From QHCA01 sp038237645 (GTDB lineage: Bacteria > Actinomycetota > Actinomycetes > Mycobacteriales > QHCA01), in assembly GCA_038237645.1 (NCBI GenBank), contig JBBRYN010000004.1, forward strand, positions 1-64,000: a stretch of 64,000 bases of DNA. The letters run 5' to 3'. The notes below the pieces were generated by a model. It did not search any database. It was given only the letters and a program-made list of their open reading frames with translations, and was not told the DNA's origin. The position numbers and the translations under genes were made by a program. Below, one piece after another: positions 16,950 to 28,274 of this stretch (positions are counted from its first letter, which is position 1; each line of letters starts with the position of its first letter).

Positions 16950-17484
16950 CAGCTGCTTGTCATTGGAGGCCGACGGTCTGGTATCGGGAGGCGGAGAGGC
17001 GGAACGCGGAGTAGCTGGGGCACCTGGGCGGGGCTGGTACGGTTGGTGGTGTCGCCGAGGCCGAGTTCTCCGTCGCCGTTCCAGCCCCAGCACCAGACGC
17101 TGCGATCGCCCCAGCACGAGATCGTGCCGTCGGTGCGCAGGCCGCAGGTGAACCAGCCACCGCTGTACACGCCGTTCCGGGTAGTGGCACGAACCCACTT
17201 GGGTCGGGGTCGTGCGATTGGTGGTGGTGCCGTCACCCACCTGTCCGTTGCTGTTTCCCCCAGCACCACACCGTGCCGTCGGTGCGGGTGGCACAGGTGT
17301 GCTGATCGAAAACTGCCGGGGAGACGCTGCTCCAGGTGGCGCTGCCGACCTGGGTGGGCGTGGACACGGGGCTGACGTCGGTTCCCCACCGGTGCAGCGC
17401 TCCTTCGTCGAAGTTGGCCGCGGAGGACACGGTCAAGCCCGGTTCAAGGTCGTGGCGCTGAACGCCGACCAGGCCGCCCCCCAC
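16950..17484 (-). pseudogene. RCC1-repeat protein pseudogene
   Basis: Three minus-strand frames together contain RCC1-type beta-propeller repeats. Examples are QHTCATRTDGTVWCWG (17290s), NSNGQVGDGTTTNRTTPTQV in a second frame, and FTCGLRTDGTISCWGDRSV followed by GWNGDGELGLGDTTNRTSP in a third. The recurrent 'H-T-C-A-x-x-x-D-G-T-x-x-C-W-G-x-N-x-x-G-Q-L-G' layout is unmistakable. At least two frame changes and the loss of both ends make it non-functional. Such repeats occur in secreted actinobacterial proteins of unknown role. Confidence 0.7.
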
Positions 17485-18134
17485 GTTGTTGCGCCGCTCG
17501 CGAGCAGGACGACGGTGGCCACCGATGCGGCTCGCGCATATGTGGTCGGTTCACCCGGAATCAACCGCATCATCGCACCGTCGTTGGATTGCCCGGCGGT
17601 CCGCCACCCACCCCCCGAGTCTGAAGGTCGTCACCGCTCATTCACTATTTGTCCGACTCCCAATGGAGATCCTTGAGGTTCGGCGCCGGTCAGTTCAGTT
17701 CAGTCGTCGTGGACGGCTCCAGGATCCATCGAAGCCTCCCCGAAGCCGGACACTGCTCCTGTCAACTCATCAGGTGTGACGGGACTGAAGCGCCCTGGTT
17801 CGGTGGCCACTGTGGGCTGCGCCGTGCACGGCCGGGTCGCAGCCGTTCACACCTTCTCGAGCACAACGGCCTCCCGGTGGCACCGGCGTGCCAGCGGAGC
17901 GCTGGCCGGAACGCAATCGACCGGCGTCAGCCACCGCCGCCGCCGTCGGGGAACTGGACAAGGCGCGCGACAGGAAGTTGATCTTAAGACGCCAGGCTAG
18001 AAACGAACTGTTGCGGGCAGTGGCGGACGAGCCGTAAAAGCGGCCCCTCGGACAGGGTTTCCGTCGAGTTTCCGACAAGTTGATCTACTGAAAAGGATAC
18101 CAGGCCAGGGTGACAAGTCCCTGACCTGCGTCTT
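17485..18134. other. Gene-free stretch between the RCC1 relic and tRNA-Lys
   Basis: About 650 bases. Short frames on both strands have no family resemblance. A plus-strand stretch near 17957-18036 reads like part of a helical protein (LDKARDRKLILRRQARNELL) but is open only briefly and has no start, so it may be another relic. No tRNA, repeat or hairpin of note is seen. Confidence 0.35.
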
Positions 18135-18210
<76 letters not shown>

Positions 18211-18387
18211 CGACCGTGCCGGCGAGCGACGATACCAGCAACGGCGAGGCAACTCGTACCGTGCCGGCCACCACGTAGAGTGGTCTCTGGCACCCAGCGA
18301 TCGGGGATCTGCGGCATAAAGCGGTCGCAGCCCTCGCCCATGTGGTTCGGTGGGACAGGATGTCGCAAGCTGTCGAGGGGACGCGGG

Positions 18388-19599
18388 ATGGGACTGGTTT
18401 CGAGCGGGGCGGCTGTTCGCCGCTTGGTGTACGCCGGTGCTGCCGTGTCCCTGCTCATCGGGGTTACCGGCTGCCAGCAGACGTCCTTGCGTCGCGCCGC
18501 CTCCAGCAAGCCTGCTGCGAGTCGGTCGTCGACCGCACCCGAGCGATCCATCCGGCTGGCGACGACGCCGGCCAATGCCGCCCGTGACGTGCGACCAAGC
18601 CAGCCCGTCGTCGTCACCGTCGTCAACGGCCGCCTCACCGGCGTGCGGATGACCACCAGCAAGGGCACCGCGGTGCCCGGCGTCATCAATCCCGACGGCA
18701 ACAAGTGGACCTCGACGGCTCTGCTGGCCTTCAGCACCGGTTACAAGGTCGCCGCGGCGGCGGTCGACCAGCGCGAACGCGCCACGTCGATCACCTCGGC
18801 GTTCACCACGGTCACGCCGCGCCGGCTGGCCTATCCCAGCGTCGTGCCGGTGTCCGGGGAGACGGTCGGCGTCGGCATGCCGATCATCGTTTACTGGTCG
18901 CGATCGATCCCGGACCGGGCAGCGGCCGAGCGGTTGCTCAAGGTGACCAGCGACAAGCCGGTGGTCGGCTCGTGGAGCTGGATATCCAGCAGCGAGGTGC
19001 ATTTCCGCCCGCGGGTCTACTGGCCCGCATACACCCACGTGACGGTCGCCATCAACATCGGGCGGGCCGACCTCGGCAACGGGGTCTACGGCGAGAGGAG
19101 CCGCCGGATCTCGTTCACGGTCGGGTCGTCGGTGGTCAGCAAGGTGAGTAACGCGACCAAGACCATGACGGTCTATCAGAACGGCAAGCCCGTGCGCTCG
19201 ATCCCGGTCAGCATGGGCCGCCAGAGCATGCCGACCTCGGCCGGCATCAGCGTCGTGCTGGTGAAGTTCGACCAGAAGTTCTTCGACTCGGCCAGCTTCG
19301 GCATTCCGCGCGACTCGCCGGGCGGCTACTACACGAAGGTCTACTGGGACACGAAGTTCACCTTCGGTGGTGAATACGTCCACGGTGCTCCGTGGTCGAT
19401 TCACCAGCAGGGCCGGCGCAACGTCTCCCACGGCTGCATCAACGTCAGCACGTCCAACGCCAAGTGGTTCTATTACCTCAGCAAGCGCGGTGACATCGTG
19501 CAGGTCATCGGCACCGAGCGGGCAGTGCACCGCGGCGACGGCTACACGGACTGGAACGTGCCGTGGACCACCTGGTCGGCCGGCAGCGCCCTGCACTGA
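18388..19599 (+). CDS. L,D-transpeptidase lipoprotein with Ig-like domain (LdtMt2-like)
   Basis: A 403-aa lipoprotein that makes 3-3 cross-links in peptidoglycan. The lipobox SLLIGVTGC at residues 23-31 follows a short basic N-terminus; the ATG at 18388 is chosen because longer upstream frames would spoil this signal. Ig-like domains of the bacterial Ldt type cover about residues 60-250. The YkuD catalytic domain ends with HGAPWSIHQQGRRNVSHGCI, containing the essential His and the SHGC nucleophile motif. It stands alone between tRNA-Lys and a convergent operon. Confidence 0.92.
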   Translation: MGLVSSGAAVRRLVYAGAAVSLLIGVTGCQQTSLRRAASSKPAASRSSTAPERSIRLATTPANAARDVRPSQPVVVTVVNGRLTGVRMTTSKGTAVPGVINPDGNKWTSTALLAFSTGYKVAAAAVDQRERATSITSAFTTVTPRRLAYPSVVPVSGETVGVGMPIIVYWSRSIPDRAAAERLLKVTSDKPVVGSWSWISSSEVHFRPRVYWPAYTHVTVAINIGRADLGNGVYGERSRRISFTVGSSVVSKVSNATKTMTVYQNGKPVRSIPVSMGRQSMPTSAGISVVLVKFDQKFFDSASFGIPRDSPGGYYTKVYWDTKFTFGGEYVHGAPWSIHQQGRRNVSHGCINVSTSNAKWFYYLSKRGDIVQVIGTERAVHRGDGYTDWNVPWTTWSAGSALH

Positions 19600-19627
19600 C
19601 CGGCTGCACGGATCAGCTCGATCGGGC

Positions 19628-19924
19628 TCAGCTGGGTCGGCGGATGTCGCCGAACGACCGCTCGTAGAGGGTCATGTTCTCGTTGAGGGCCCTGAGGATC
19701 TCGAAGATCTGGCCGGGCGGCACCCGGACCCTGGTCACCACTCGAGCAGGCACCTGCACCACGGGGGTGCCGTCGTCGCTCTCGCCCATCTGCGCCGGCT
19801 GCTTCACCGCGAAATCGAGGGTGAACTCGTCTTCGCTGTGCCAGATGGCCAGCAGGTTGGCGTAGACGCCCACTTCCAGGTCGGGAGGCAGGACCATGTT
19901 GATGAACTGTGGCGGCTGCGTCAT
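19628..19924 (-). CDS. DUF3467-family protein
   Basis: A 98-aa protein. It has the DUF3467 layout: PDLEVGVYANLLAIWHSEDE (the short Y-A-N segment and a strand with H-S-x-x-E-F), then TLDFAVKQPAQ, and a C-terminal helix IFEILRALNENMTLYERSFG. The function is unknown; the fold is thought to be a small alpha/beta domain. Its start overlaps the stop of the upstream dipeptidase (TGATG), so it is the third gene of a three-gene operon with that enzyme and an AlkB-like gene. Confidence 0.85.
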   Translation of the reverse strand: MTQPPQFINMVLPPDLEVGVYANLLAIWHSEDEFTLDFAVKQPAQMGESDDGTPVVQVPARVVTRVRVPPGQIFEILRALNENMTLYERSFGDIRRPS

Positions 19925-20589
19925 CACCCGACCGTACGGGAGTCGATCGCCGCGTACCGGGCATGCTCGGCCCCGGTGGCGAAGGCCCAGTAGCGGTCGC
20001 CGTAGGACCAGTGCCACCATTCCGTCGGATAATTCACCAACCCGGCCCCGCTGAGCACCCGTGCCAGCAGGTCGCGATTGGCCCGGGCGGCTCCGGTCAC
20101 CGCCGGTGCGGCGAAGTAGCAGGCGCCGTCGCTGTCCTCCGGGCTGGCGTTGACCGCAGTGCCCATGTCGAGTTCGGCACCGGCCGCGTCGCACAGCGTC
20201 AGGTCGACGGCCGCCCCGGCGACGTGCGGGGCGACCTCCGGTGGGGAGATGTAACGGCTGGCCATGCTGGCCACGGTCTCGGGTGGCCACTGCGGGTTTT
20301 CGGCCCGCAGCAGGTCGCAGTATTTGGTGAAATAGGCCGACTGCAGGCTGGCCGGCCGGTAACCTTCCCAGATCAGCAGGCGCAAACCGGCCGGCAGCGC
20401 GGCCTGCGCCGCGACCAGCCGGTCCAGCAGTCCCGACCGAAGGAAGGCGTAGGCACCCGACGGGTCGGCGCGGCGGGAGTCGAGCCGCAAGTCTGCGTGT
20501 TGCCTGACGTCGCGCAGGGGCTCGCCGCACTCCACCACCGGCACGGCGACCACGGCAGGGTCGCTGATCAGCACGATGTCGGCGACCAT
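19924..20589 (-). CDS. D-Ala-D-Ala dipeptidase-like (VanX/DdpX) metallopeptidase
   Basis: A 221-aa M15D-type zinc peptidase. The metal and catalytic motifs are present: the substrate Arg in WEGYRPASLQSAYF, the His/Asp pair in PHVAGAAVDLTL, and the Glu-x-x-His in YPTEWWHWSYGD. There is no signal peptide, so it is cytoplasmic like VanX. It hydrolyses D-Ala-D-Ala or recycles peptidoglycan dipeptides; a vancomycin-resistance role is not implied, because no vanHA homologues are nearby. It is separated from the AlkB-like gene by one base and overlaps the DUF3467 gene. Confidence 0.88.
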   Translation of the reverse strand: MVADIVLISDPAVVAVPVVECGEPLRDVRQHADLRLDSRRADPSGAYAFLRSGLLDRLVAAQAALPAGLRLLIWEGYRPASLQSAYFTKYCDLLRAENPQWPPETVASMASRYISPPEVAPHVAGAAVDLTLCDAAGAELDMGTAVNASPEDSDGACYFAAPAVTGAARANRDLLARVLSGAGLVNYPTEWWHWSYGDRYWAFATGAEHARYAAIDSRTVG

Positions 20590-20590
20590 C

Positions 20591-21235
20591 TCACCCCAGT
20601 CCCGACTGGCGCAGGGTGACGTTCAGCCGGCCGTCCAGCCCCAGATCGGCCGGAGCGGTGCCCGCCATGGTGCGCAGTACGCCGTGGTAGGCCAGGCGGG
20701 CCGGGCCACCGAAGACGAACAGGTCGCCGCTGTCCAGCTCGACGTCGGTCCAAGGGCGACCACGGCCGGCCGGGTTGCCGAATCGGAAAACGCAGCGGTT
20801 GCCGAGACTGAGCGAGACCACCGGAGCAGGCGAGCGCTCGTCCCGATCGGCGTGCAGGCCCATCCGGGCGTGCTCGTCGTAGTAGTTCACCAGTGCGACG
20901 TCCGGCCGGTAGTCACCTGGCTGACCGTGGGCCGCGCCGACGGCCGCCCGCCCGAGGTCGGCCAGCCAGCCGGGCAGCGGCTTGACCGGCTCGCCGGCGC
21001 CGTCGTCGACGGTGCGCGAATAGCGGTAGGGCTGCCAGTGCCAGCCGAGGCAGACCGTCTGGACGGACATCCGGCCGCCGCTGGGCATCCGGGTGAATCG
21101 CATGCCGGCCGGCGGCGCGGCCCACTCCCGCCAAGCCGTCACCAGCCGCTGCTGCTCGTCGGGGGACAGCCAACGCGGGACGTGCACGGCACCAGGCGCC
21201 ACCTGGATCGCCGGCGGGTCGAAGAGCGGCTGCAT
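20591..21235 (-). CDS. AlkB-like 2-oxoglutarate/Fe(II) dioxygenase
   Basis: A 214-aa AlkB-type enzyme that oxidatively removes alkyl groups from damaged DNA bases or RNA. The iron-binding H-x-D is in MGLHADRDE, the distal His in LAYHGVLRT, and the 2-oxoglutarate-binding Arg residues in RLNVTLRQ at the end. The family strand LGNRCVFRFGN and SGDLFVFGGPARL are also present. ATG at 21235 is used; the longer frame upstream merely reads through tRNA-His. It is first gene of the operon with the dipeptidase and DUF3467 genes. Confidence 0.9.
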   Translation of the reverse strand: MQPLFDPPAIQVAPGAVHVPRWLSPDEQQRLVTAWREWAAPPAGMRFTRMPSGGRMSVQTVCLGWHWQPYRYSRTVDDGAGEPVKPLPGWLADLGRAAVGAAHGQPGDYRPDVALVNYYDEHARMGLHADRDERSPAPVVSLSLGNRCVFRFGNPAGRGRPWTDVELDSGDLFVFGGPARLAYHGVLRTMAGTAPADLGLDGRLNVTLRQSGLG

Positions 21236-21291
21236 GGTCTTCCCTCCGCGCTCGCACCCGCTACGTGTCACGGCCGCGCGGGACTGACGGG

Positions 21292-21368
21292 TGGGGTGAC
21301 TGATGGGACTTGAACCCACGACATCCGGGACCACAACCCGGCGCTCTACCAACTGAGCTACAGCCACC
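21292..21368 (-). tRNA. tRNA-His (anticodon GTG)
   Basis: The minus strand folds as a tRNA with acceptor GTGGCTG/CAGTCAC, D arm TAGCTCAGTTGGTAGAGC, anticodon stem-loop CCGGG-TTGTGGT-CCCGG (anticodon GTG) and T arm GTGGGTTCAAGTCCCAT. The encoded extra G at position -1 (21368) faces discriminator C, the identity element specific to tRNA-His. CCA is encoded at 21292-21294. It lies directly upstream of the AlkB-like gene. Confidence 0.95.
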
Positions 21369-21406
21369 ACGTTCGCACGAGACGGCCCATGGTATCCGCT
21401 CGGCTC

Positions 21407-22045
21407 TCAGCCGGACTCGGGCACCGGCCCCTGCGGCCCGGGGTGCTCGTCCGCCGTGAACCCTGCGGCCACCGCCCTGGCCTCCTCGACGGTCGGCCCC
21501 GGCGGCGCTATGAAGACGGTCGCCCGGTAGTAGCGCAGCTCACGGATGCTCTCCTGGATGTCGTTCAGGGCGCGGTGGGACAGGCCCTTGGCGGGTTGAC
21601 CGAAGTACGTCCTGGGATACCACCGGCGGCACAGCTCCTTGATCGAGGAGACGTCGACCATGCGGTAGTGCAGGAAACCGTCAAGTTCCGCCATGTCACG
21701 CGCGATGAACCCGCGATCGGTCGCGATCGAGTTGCCGCACAGAGGAGCGCTGCGCGGCTCCGACACGTGCTCGCGAATGTAGTCGAGGACCGCCCGCTCG
21801 GCGTCGGCGACACTGACCGTCGAAGCTCTCGCCGCGTCGGTCAGGCCGGATTTCTCGTGCATCCGGGCGACCACGTCCTCCATCTGGTTGAGCCGCTCGT
21901 CGGGTGCGGAGATCACCACGTCGACGCCCTCGCCGAGGACGTTCAGGTCGGAGTCGGTGACGAGCGCGGCGACTTCGATGAGGCAATCGCGGTTGAGGTC
22001 GAGCCCGGTCATCTCGCAGTCGATCCACACCAGACGGTCGGTCAC
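21407..22045 (-). CDS. orn: Oligoribonuclease
   Basis: A 212-aa 3'-5' exoribonuclease of the DEDDh family, which degrades di- to pentanucleotides and is the last step of RNA and c-di-GMP breakdown. The motifs are DEDD-complete: WIDCEMTGLD (Asp8, Glu10 region), CGNSIATDRGFIARDM (Asp), and SHRALNDIQESIREL (His and Asp). The length is slightly longer than E. coli Orn because of a C-terminal tail (TADEHPGPQGPVPESG), as is usual in actinobacteria. It is adjacent to tRNA-His. Confidence 0.96.
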   Translation of the reverse strand: MTDRLVWIDCEMTGLDLNRDCLIEVAALVTDSDLNVLGEGVDVVISAPDERLNQMEDVVARMHEKSGLTDAARASTVSVADAERAVLDYIREHVSEPRSAPLCGNSIATDRGFIARDMAELDGFLHYRMVDVSSIKELCRRWYPRTYFGQPAKGLSHRALNDIQESIRELRYYRATVFIAPPGPTVEEARAVAAGFTADEHPGPQGPVPESG

Positions 22046-22095
22046 CCCTTGAGCCTAGCTTGAAGAACTGGGCGTCGGGCGACCTCAGGCGCTGG

Positions 22096-23790
22096 TCAGC
22101 CGACCGACAGCGAGACGATGTCCCACTCCCCGTAGTAGGCATGCGGGTAACCGCCCTTGACGTCCGAGCCGTGCACGTGGATGTCGGCGTTGTACATCAG
22201 CGGGACGATGGGGGCCAGGCCCATGATCTGCTCGTCGAGGCTGCCCCATTCCGGCGCCTGCATCGTCGGGTCGAGGATCGCGCTGATCCGGTCGATCTCC
22301 CGGTTGACCGCCGGGTTGTTGAGTTGTGAGAGGTTGGTGTTGCCGGTCGGCCGGATCTGGCGGCCGTCGAACTGCGGCGGCAGCACGGTGCTCCCCGACG
22401 GCCAGTCCGGTCGCCATGTGCTGAACGCGAGATCCGGCATCTTCCGTACGTCGCCGATGGTCCGGTAGTAGACCGCGGGTGGCACCGAGAGGATCTCGAG
22501 GTCGATGTTGGCCCGCCTCAGTGCCGACTGCAGGGCGACCGCCTGGGCGACACCCGTGCCGACGCTGGAGGAGGCGACGGTGAGCTTGAGCGGCAACCGC
22601 ACGCCGGCTTGTTGCAGCAACTGCTTGGCCTTGTCGGGATCCCCCTCGGGCTGGGCCGGATACCGGTCGTAACGGTGGTGGCCGGGCAGCAGTGGCGTCA
22701 TGATCGTCGTCGCGTAGTCGCCGGCCATCCTGCCGCCACGGGCCACCCGGTAGGTATCCCGGTTCACGGCGTAGTTGATCGCCTGTCGCACCTGCAAGTT
22801 CGGGATCCGCTTGGTGTTGATCGCCAGATAGCTCAACTGGCCGTCCAGTGCCCGTACCGACCGGGCCCTTACCGCCGGCTTGCGTTGTGCCTGGGCGATG
22901 CTGTCCGGCGCCAGCGGGGTGCCCAACTCGATGGCAGTCCTGTCCTGGCCGGAGTCGGCGATCAACCGCTGGTCGATGGTGGCCGCGTCCAGCCCGAAGG
23001 TGCAGACGATGTTGTCCGGGTAGGCGCCACGGACCGGGTCGGTGCTCCGGTCCCAGTAGCGGTTGCGGATCAGCGCGAGCGTCTTGCCGCGCTGGTAGCG
23101 CAGGATCTGGTACGGGCCCGAGGAGAAAACCCGGTCGTCGTAGCGCAGGTCGGTGTCCCTGCTGCGCGGCACCGGAGCCGTCGTCGGCTCGGCCGCGGCG
23201 TAGCCGAAGTCGCTCACCGGCCGCTTGAGGGTGAACGTGATCGAATTGGCTTGCACGACGATGGAGTTCAGGCTCTTGCCCGACTTCTTCGGTCCCTGGT
23301 AGCCGGCCGGCACGCCGGCAAGGAGCACCTGGAGGTATTGCGGGCCGTCGCCCAGGGCGGGATCAAACGCCCGCTCGACGGCGTACTTGACGTCAGCGGC
23401 CCTGATGAAGGTGCCGTCCTCGTACCGGAGTCCGTCGCGGATCGTGAACCTCCAGACCCGGCCGCCCGCGCTCAGGGTGCCCGTGTCCGTCGCGAGGTCG
23501 CCCACCAACTCGGTGCCGGCCCGCCCAGGCATTGCTCGGTAGGTCGTCAGGCTGCGATAGAGGAGGCGGCCGAAGTCCAGCCCCTCCGAGATGTAGTTGC
23601 GGGCGGGATCGAGGTGCTCGAAGTCGGCGTGCATGAGGACGTTGAGCGTGCCGCCGGTGGTCCTCGGCTGCGCTGGCTGGACGTCCAGGACGGCCTGCCC
23701 GTCGTTCTGGCGGCCTGGGCAGCCGGTCGCGAGCAGCATGACGACGGCTGCAGCCGCGAGGAGCTTGATCCAGGACCGACCAGCGAGCAC
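22096..23790 (-). CDS. Peptide/nickel-type ABC transporter substrate-binding lipoprotein
   Basis: A 564-aa family 5 extracellular solute-binding protein. The lipoprotein signal is LLAAAAVVMLLATGC with Cys24 as the lipid attachment site. The family signature follows: LNVLMHADFEHLDPARNYIS, then a long alpha/beta ligand domain including VRQAINYAVNRDTYRVARG and a C-terminal NPAVNREIDRISAIL. It binds oligopeptides or related ligands outside the membrane. No permease or ATPase is nearby, so it is an orphan or works with a transporter elsewhere. It diverges from the hybrid kinase gene. Confidence 0.9.
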   Translation of the reverse strand: MLAGRSWIKLLAAAAVVMLLATGCPGRQNDGQAVLDVQPAQPRTTGGTLNVLMHADFEHLDPARNYISEGLDFGRLLYRSLTTYRAMPGRAGTELVGDLATDTGTLSAGGRVWRFTIRDGLRYEDGTFIRAADVKYAVERAFDPALGDGPQYLQVLLAGVPAGYQGPKKSGKSLNSIVVQANSITFTLKRPVSDFGYAAAEPTTAPVPRSRDTDLRYDDRVFSSGPYQILRYQRGKTLALIRNRYWDRSTDPVRGAYPDNIVCTFGLDAATIDQRLIADSGQDRTAIELGTPLAPDSIAQAQRKPAVRARSVRALDGQLSYLAINTKRIPNLQVRQAINYAVNRDTYRVARGGRMAGDYATTIMTPLLPGHHRYDRYPAQPEGDPDKAKQLLQQAGVRLPLKLTVASSSVGTGVAQAVALQSALRRANIDLEILSVPPAVYYRTIGDVRKMPDLAFSTWRPDWPSGSTVLPPQFDGRQIRPTGNTNLSQLNNPAVNREIDRISAILDPTMQAPEWGSLDEQIMGLAPIVPLMYNADIHVHGSDVKGGYPHAYYGEWDIVSLSVG

Positions 23791-23930
23791 GTCGGGCAGC
23801 CTCCTGCGAAGACGGGCGCACGCATCTGGTGCGGTGCGGGCTCAAAGATAGCCACATCGGTCAACTGTTGCGCTGTGCCGCTGGGAGCGGGTGCCTTCAG
23901 ACAGGAAGCCAGCCTGCCGACAACATCCGC

Positions 23931-26652
<2,722 letters not shown>

Positions 26653-26656
<4 letters not shown>

Positions 26657-27594
26657 GGATCCTCGTCGCCGACGACGACCTCGGCTCGCGCCTCGTTGCC
26701 AAGAGCGCCGTGGAGGCGCTCGGACACGAATGCGTCACGGCGGTCGACGGTGACGAGGCCTGGCGGATGTTCTGCGACGACGGGCCGGAGGTGCTGGTCA
26801 CGGATCGGGAGATGCCCGGCCTCAATGGAGTCCAACTGTGCCGCGCGATCCGCAGCGCAGCGGTGGACAACTACACCTACATCATCCTGGTCACCTCCGC
26901 CGGTGACGACGGTGACGTGCTGTCCGGCATGGAGGCGGGCGCGGACGACTACCTGACCAAGCCGCTGGACCCGTTCGCGTTGCAGTCGCGGCTGCTCGCG
27001 GCCCGGCGGGTCACCTCCCTGCACGCGGAGCTGGCACGGTACCGGACCGATCTGGCCGAGCTGGCCCGGACCGACCCGCTGACGAAGCTGCGCAACCGGC
27101 TGACCCTGGCCACCGACCTCGAACTGCTGCACAGCCGCAGCGCTCGGTATCAGCGTGCCTATTCCCTGGCGCTGTTCGACATCGACGGCTTCAAGTCCTT
27201 CAACGACCGGTACGGTCACCAGGCGGGCGACCAGGCCCTTCGGGGGGTCGCCCTGGCGCTCGACCGGCACGCTCGGCTGGGTGATGCCGTCTACCGGTAC
27301 GGCGGCGAGGAGTTCCTCATCGTCCTGCCCGAGCAGGCACCGGCTCAGGCGATGGGCGTGGTCGACCGGCTGCGCAGAGCGGTGGAGAGCCTGGGCATCG
27401 GGCACGCAGACAGCGCCGGCGGCATCCTGACGGTCAGTGCCGGAGTCGCGTCGTACGTTACCGGCCGCGACATCTCCGCCGACGAGCTGCTCAAGGAGGC
27501 CGATCTCGCGCTGTACCACGCGAAGGCCACCGGGCGGAACAGGGTGGTGGCCGGTGCTGAGCCGCACGACGACCGGGTGCTCTCCGGGGGTTAG
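26653..27594 (+). CDS. Response regulator with GGDEF domain (diguanylate cyclase)
   Basis: A 313-aa protein. The receiver domain has the acidic pocket in LVADDDLGS, phosphoacceptor Asp in VLVTDREMPGL and the Lys in DYLTKPLDP. The GGDEF domain follows with DPLTKLRNRLTLATDLELL, FDIDGFKSFNDRYGHQAGD (metal-binding Asp) and the active-site YRYGGEEFLIVLP. It should make c-di-GMP when phosphorylated. The GTG start overlaps the stop of the hybrid kinase (GTGA), so its HPt or receiver domain is the expected phosphodonor. Confidence 0.92.
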
Positions 27595-27788
27595 CGGCCA
27601 AGCACCCGCCGGCCGATGCGGCGCACCTCACCGGTCCCCTTGCAGCGCGAGCACTTGCGCCAGGTGACCCCGAGCGGTGCCCGCCGCTTGCCGTTGCCCT
27701 TACAGACCGGGCACGGCTTGAGCGGCCACACGACGCAGGACAGCAGGTAGCCGCCGATCAGCACAACGAGGAACAGCGCGGCGTACAC
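27591..27788 (-). CDS. Small membrane protein with DnaJ-like CxxCxGxG zinc motifs
   Basis: A 65-aa protein. One N-terminal membrane helix (residues 2-22, ALFLVVLIGGYLLSCVV) is followed by two zinc-finger half-sites, CPVCKGNGKR and CSRCKGTGEV, as found in DnaJ's cysteine-rich domain. Proteins of this layout are common in actinobacteria and are uncharacterised. Its stop overlaps the end of the GGDEF gene by 4 bases on the opposite strand. Confidence 0.75.
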   Translation of the reverse strand: MYAALFLVVLIGGYLLSCVVWPLKPCPVCKGNGKRRAPLGVTWRKCSRCKGTGEVRRIGRRVLGR

Positions 27789-28020
27789 GCCGACATAGTG
27801 CCCCCCCTGGCGCGCTCAGGCACGTAACCTGGCCGCCCGCCCCGATGACTTCGGCGGCGATCCGCCAGCTGCACCAGCCCGCCGGCGGGCTCGCGGGGCC
27901 CGGCTCTGAGGCGCTGCGGACCGCCGCGCTGGAGCTAAGGCATAGTCCCGATGTGGGGCCCTCCCTCAGACGCGCATTCTCTGATCAGCAGGGAAAACCG
28001 CTGACCAGAAGGAGCCCGAA

Positions 28021-28206
28021 ATGTTGTATTCCGACGAGTTGCTCGCCGCGGAAGCCACCTACCGGCAGGAGCGGGCGCACGAGCTCTTCCGTCAGGTCTC
28101 CTCGGAGGAGCGGCACGCTCGCCGCGGCGCGCATCAGCACCGTGGCTCGGCGCGGCTGCGCCACGCCCTGCACCTCTCGCACGCCCACGCAGCCATCAGC
28201 GGCTGA
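28021..28206 (+). CDS. Small hypothetical protein
   Basis: A 61-aa, strongly charged, probably helical protein: LYSDELLAAEATYRQERAHE, then a basic His/Arg-rich tail (RRGAHQHRGSARLRHALHLS). AGAAGGAG lies about 7 bases upstream of the ATG, which makes translation likely. No family is recognised. It lies between the small zinc-motif protein and the LuxR-type regulator. Confidence 0.6.
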   Translation: MLYSDELLAAEATYRQERAHELFRQVSSEERHARRGAHQHRGSARLRHALHLSHAHAAISG

Positions 28207-28274
28207 GCGGGCGGGTGAGCGTCGCCCAGGACTTCCAGCAGGCGGGTGCGGCCCGGACTGTCGGTGGCACCGGG

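Noticed and set aside
19924..20589. Vancomycin resistance cluster around the VanX-like gene
   Set aside because: No vanH, vanA or VanRS homologues next to it; the neighbours are AlkB-like and DUF3467.
21235..21370. N-terminal extension of the AlkB-like frame (MVAVAQLVERRVVVP...)
   Set aside because: It translates tRNA-His; the real start is the ATG at 21235.
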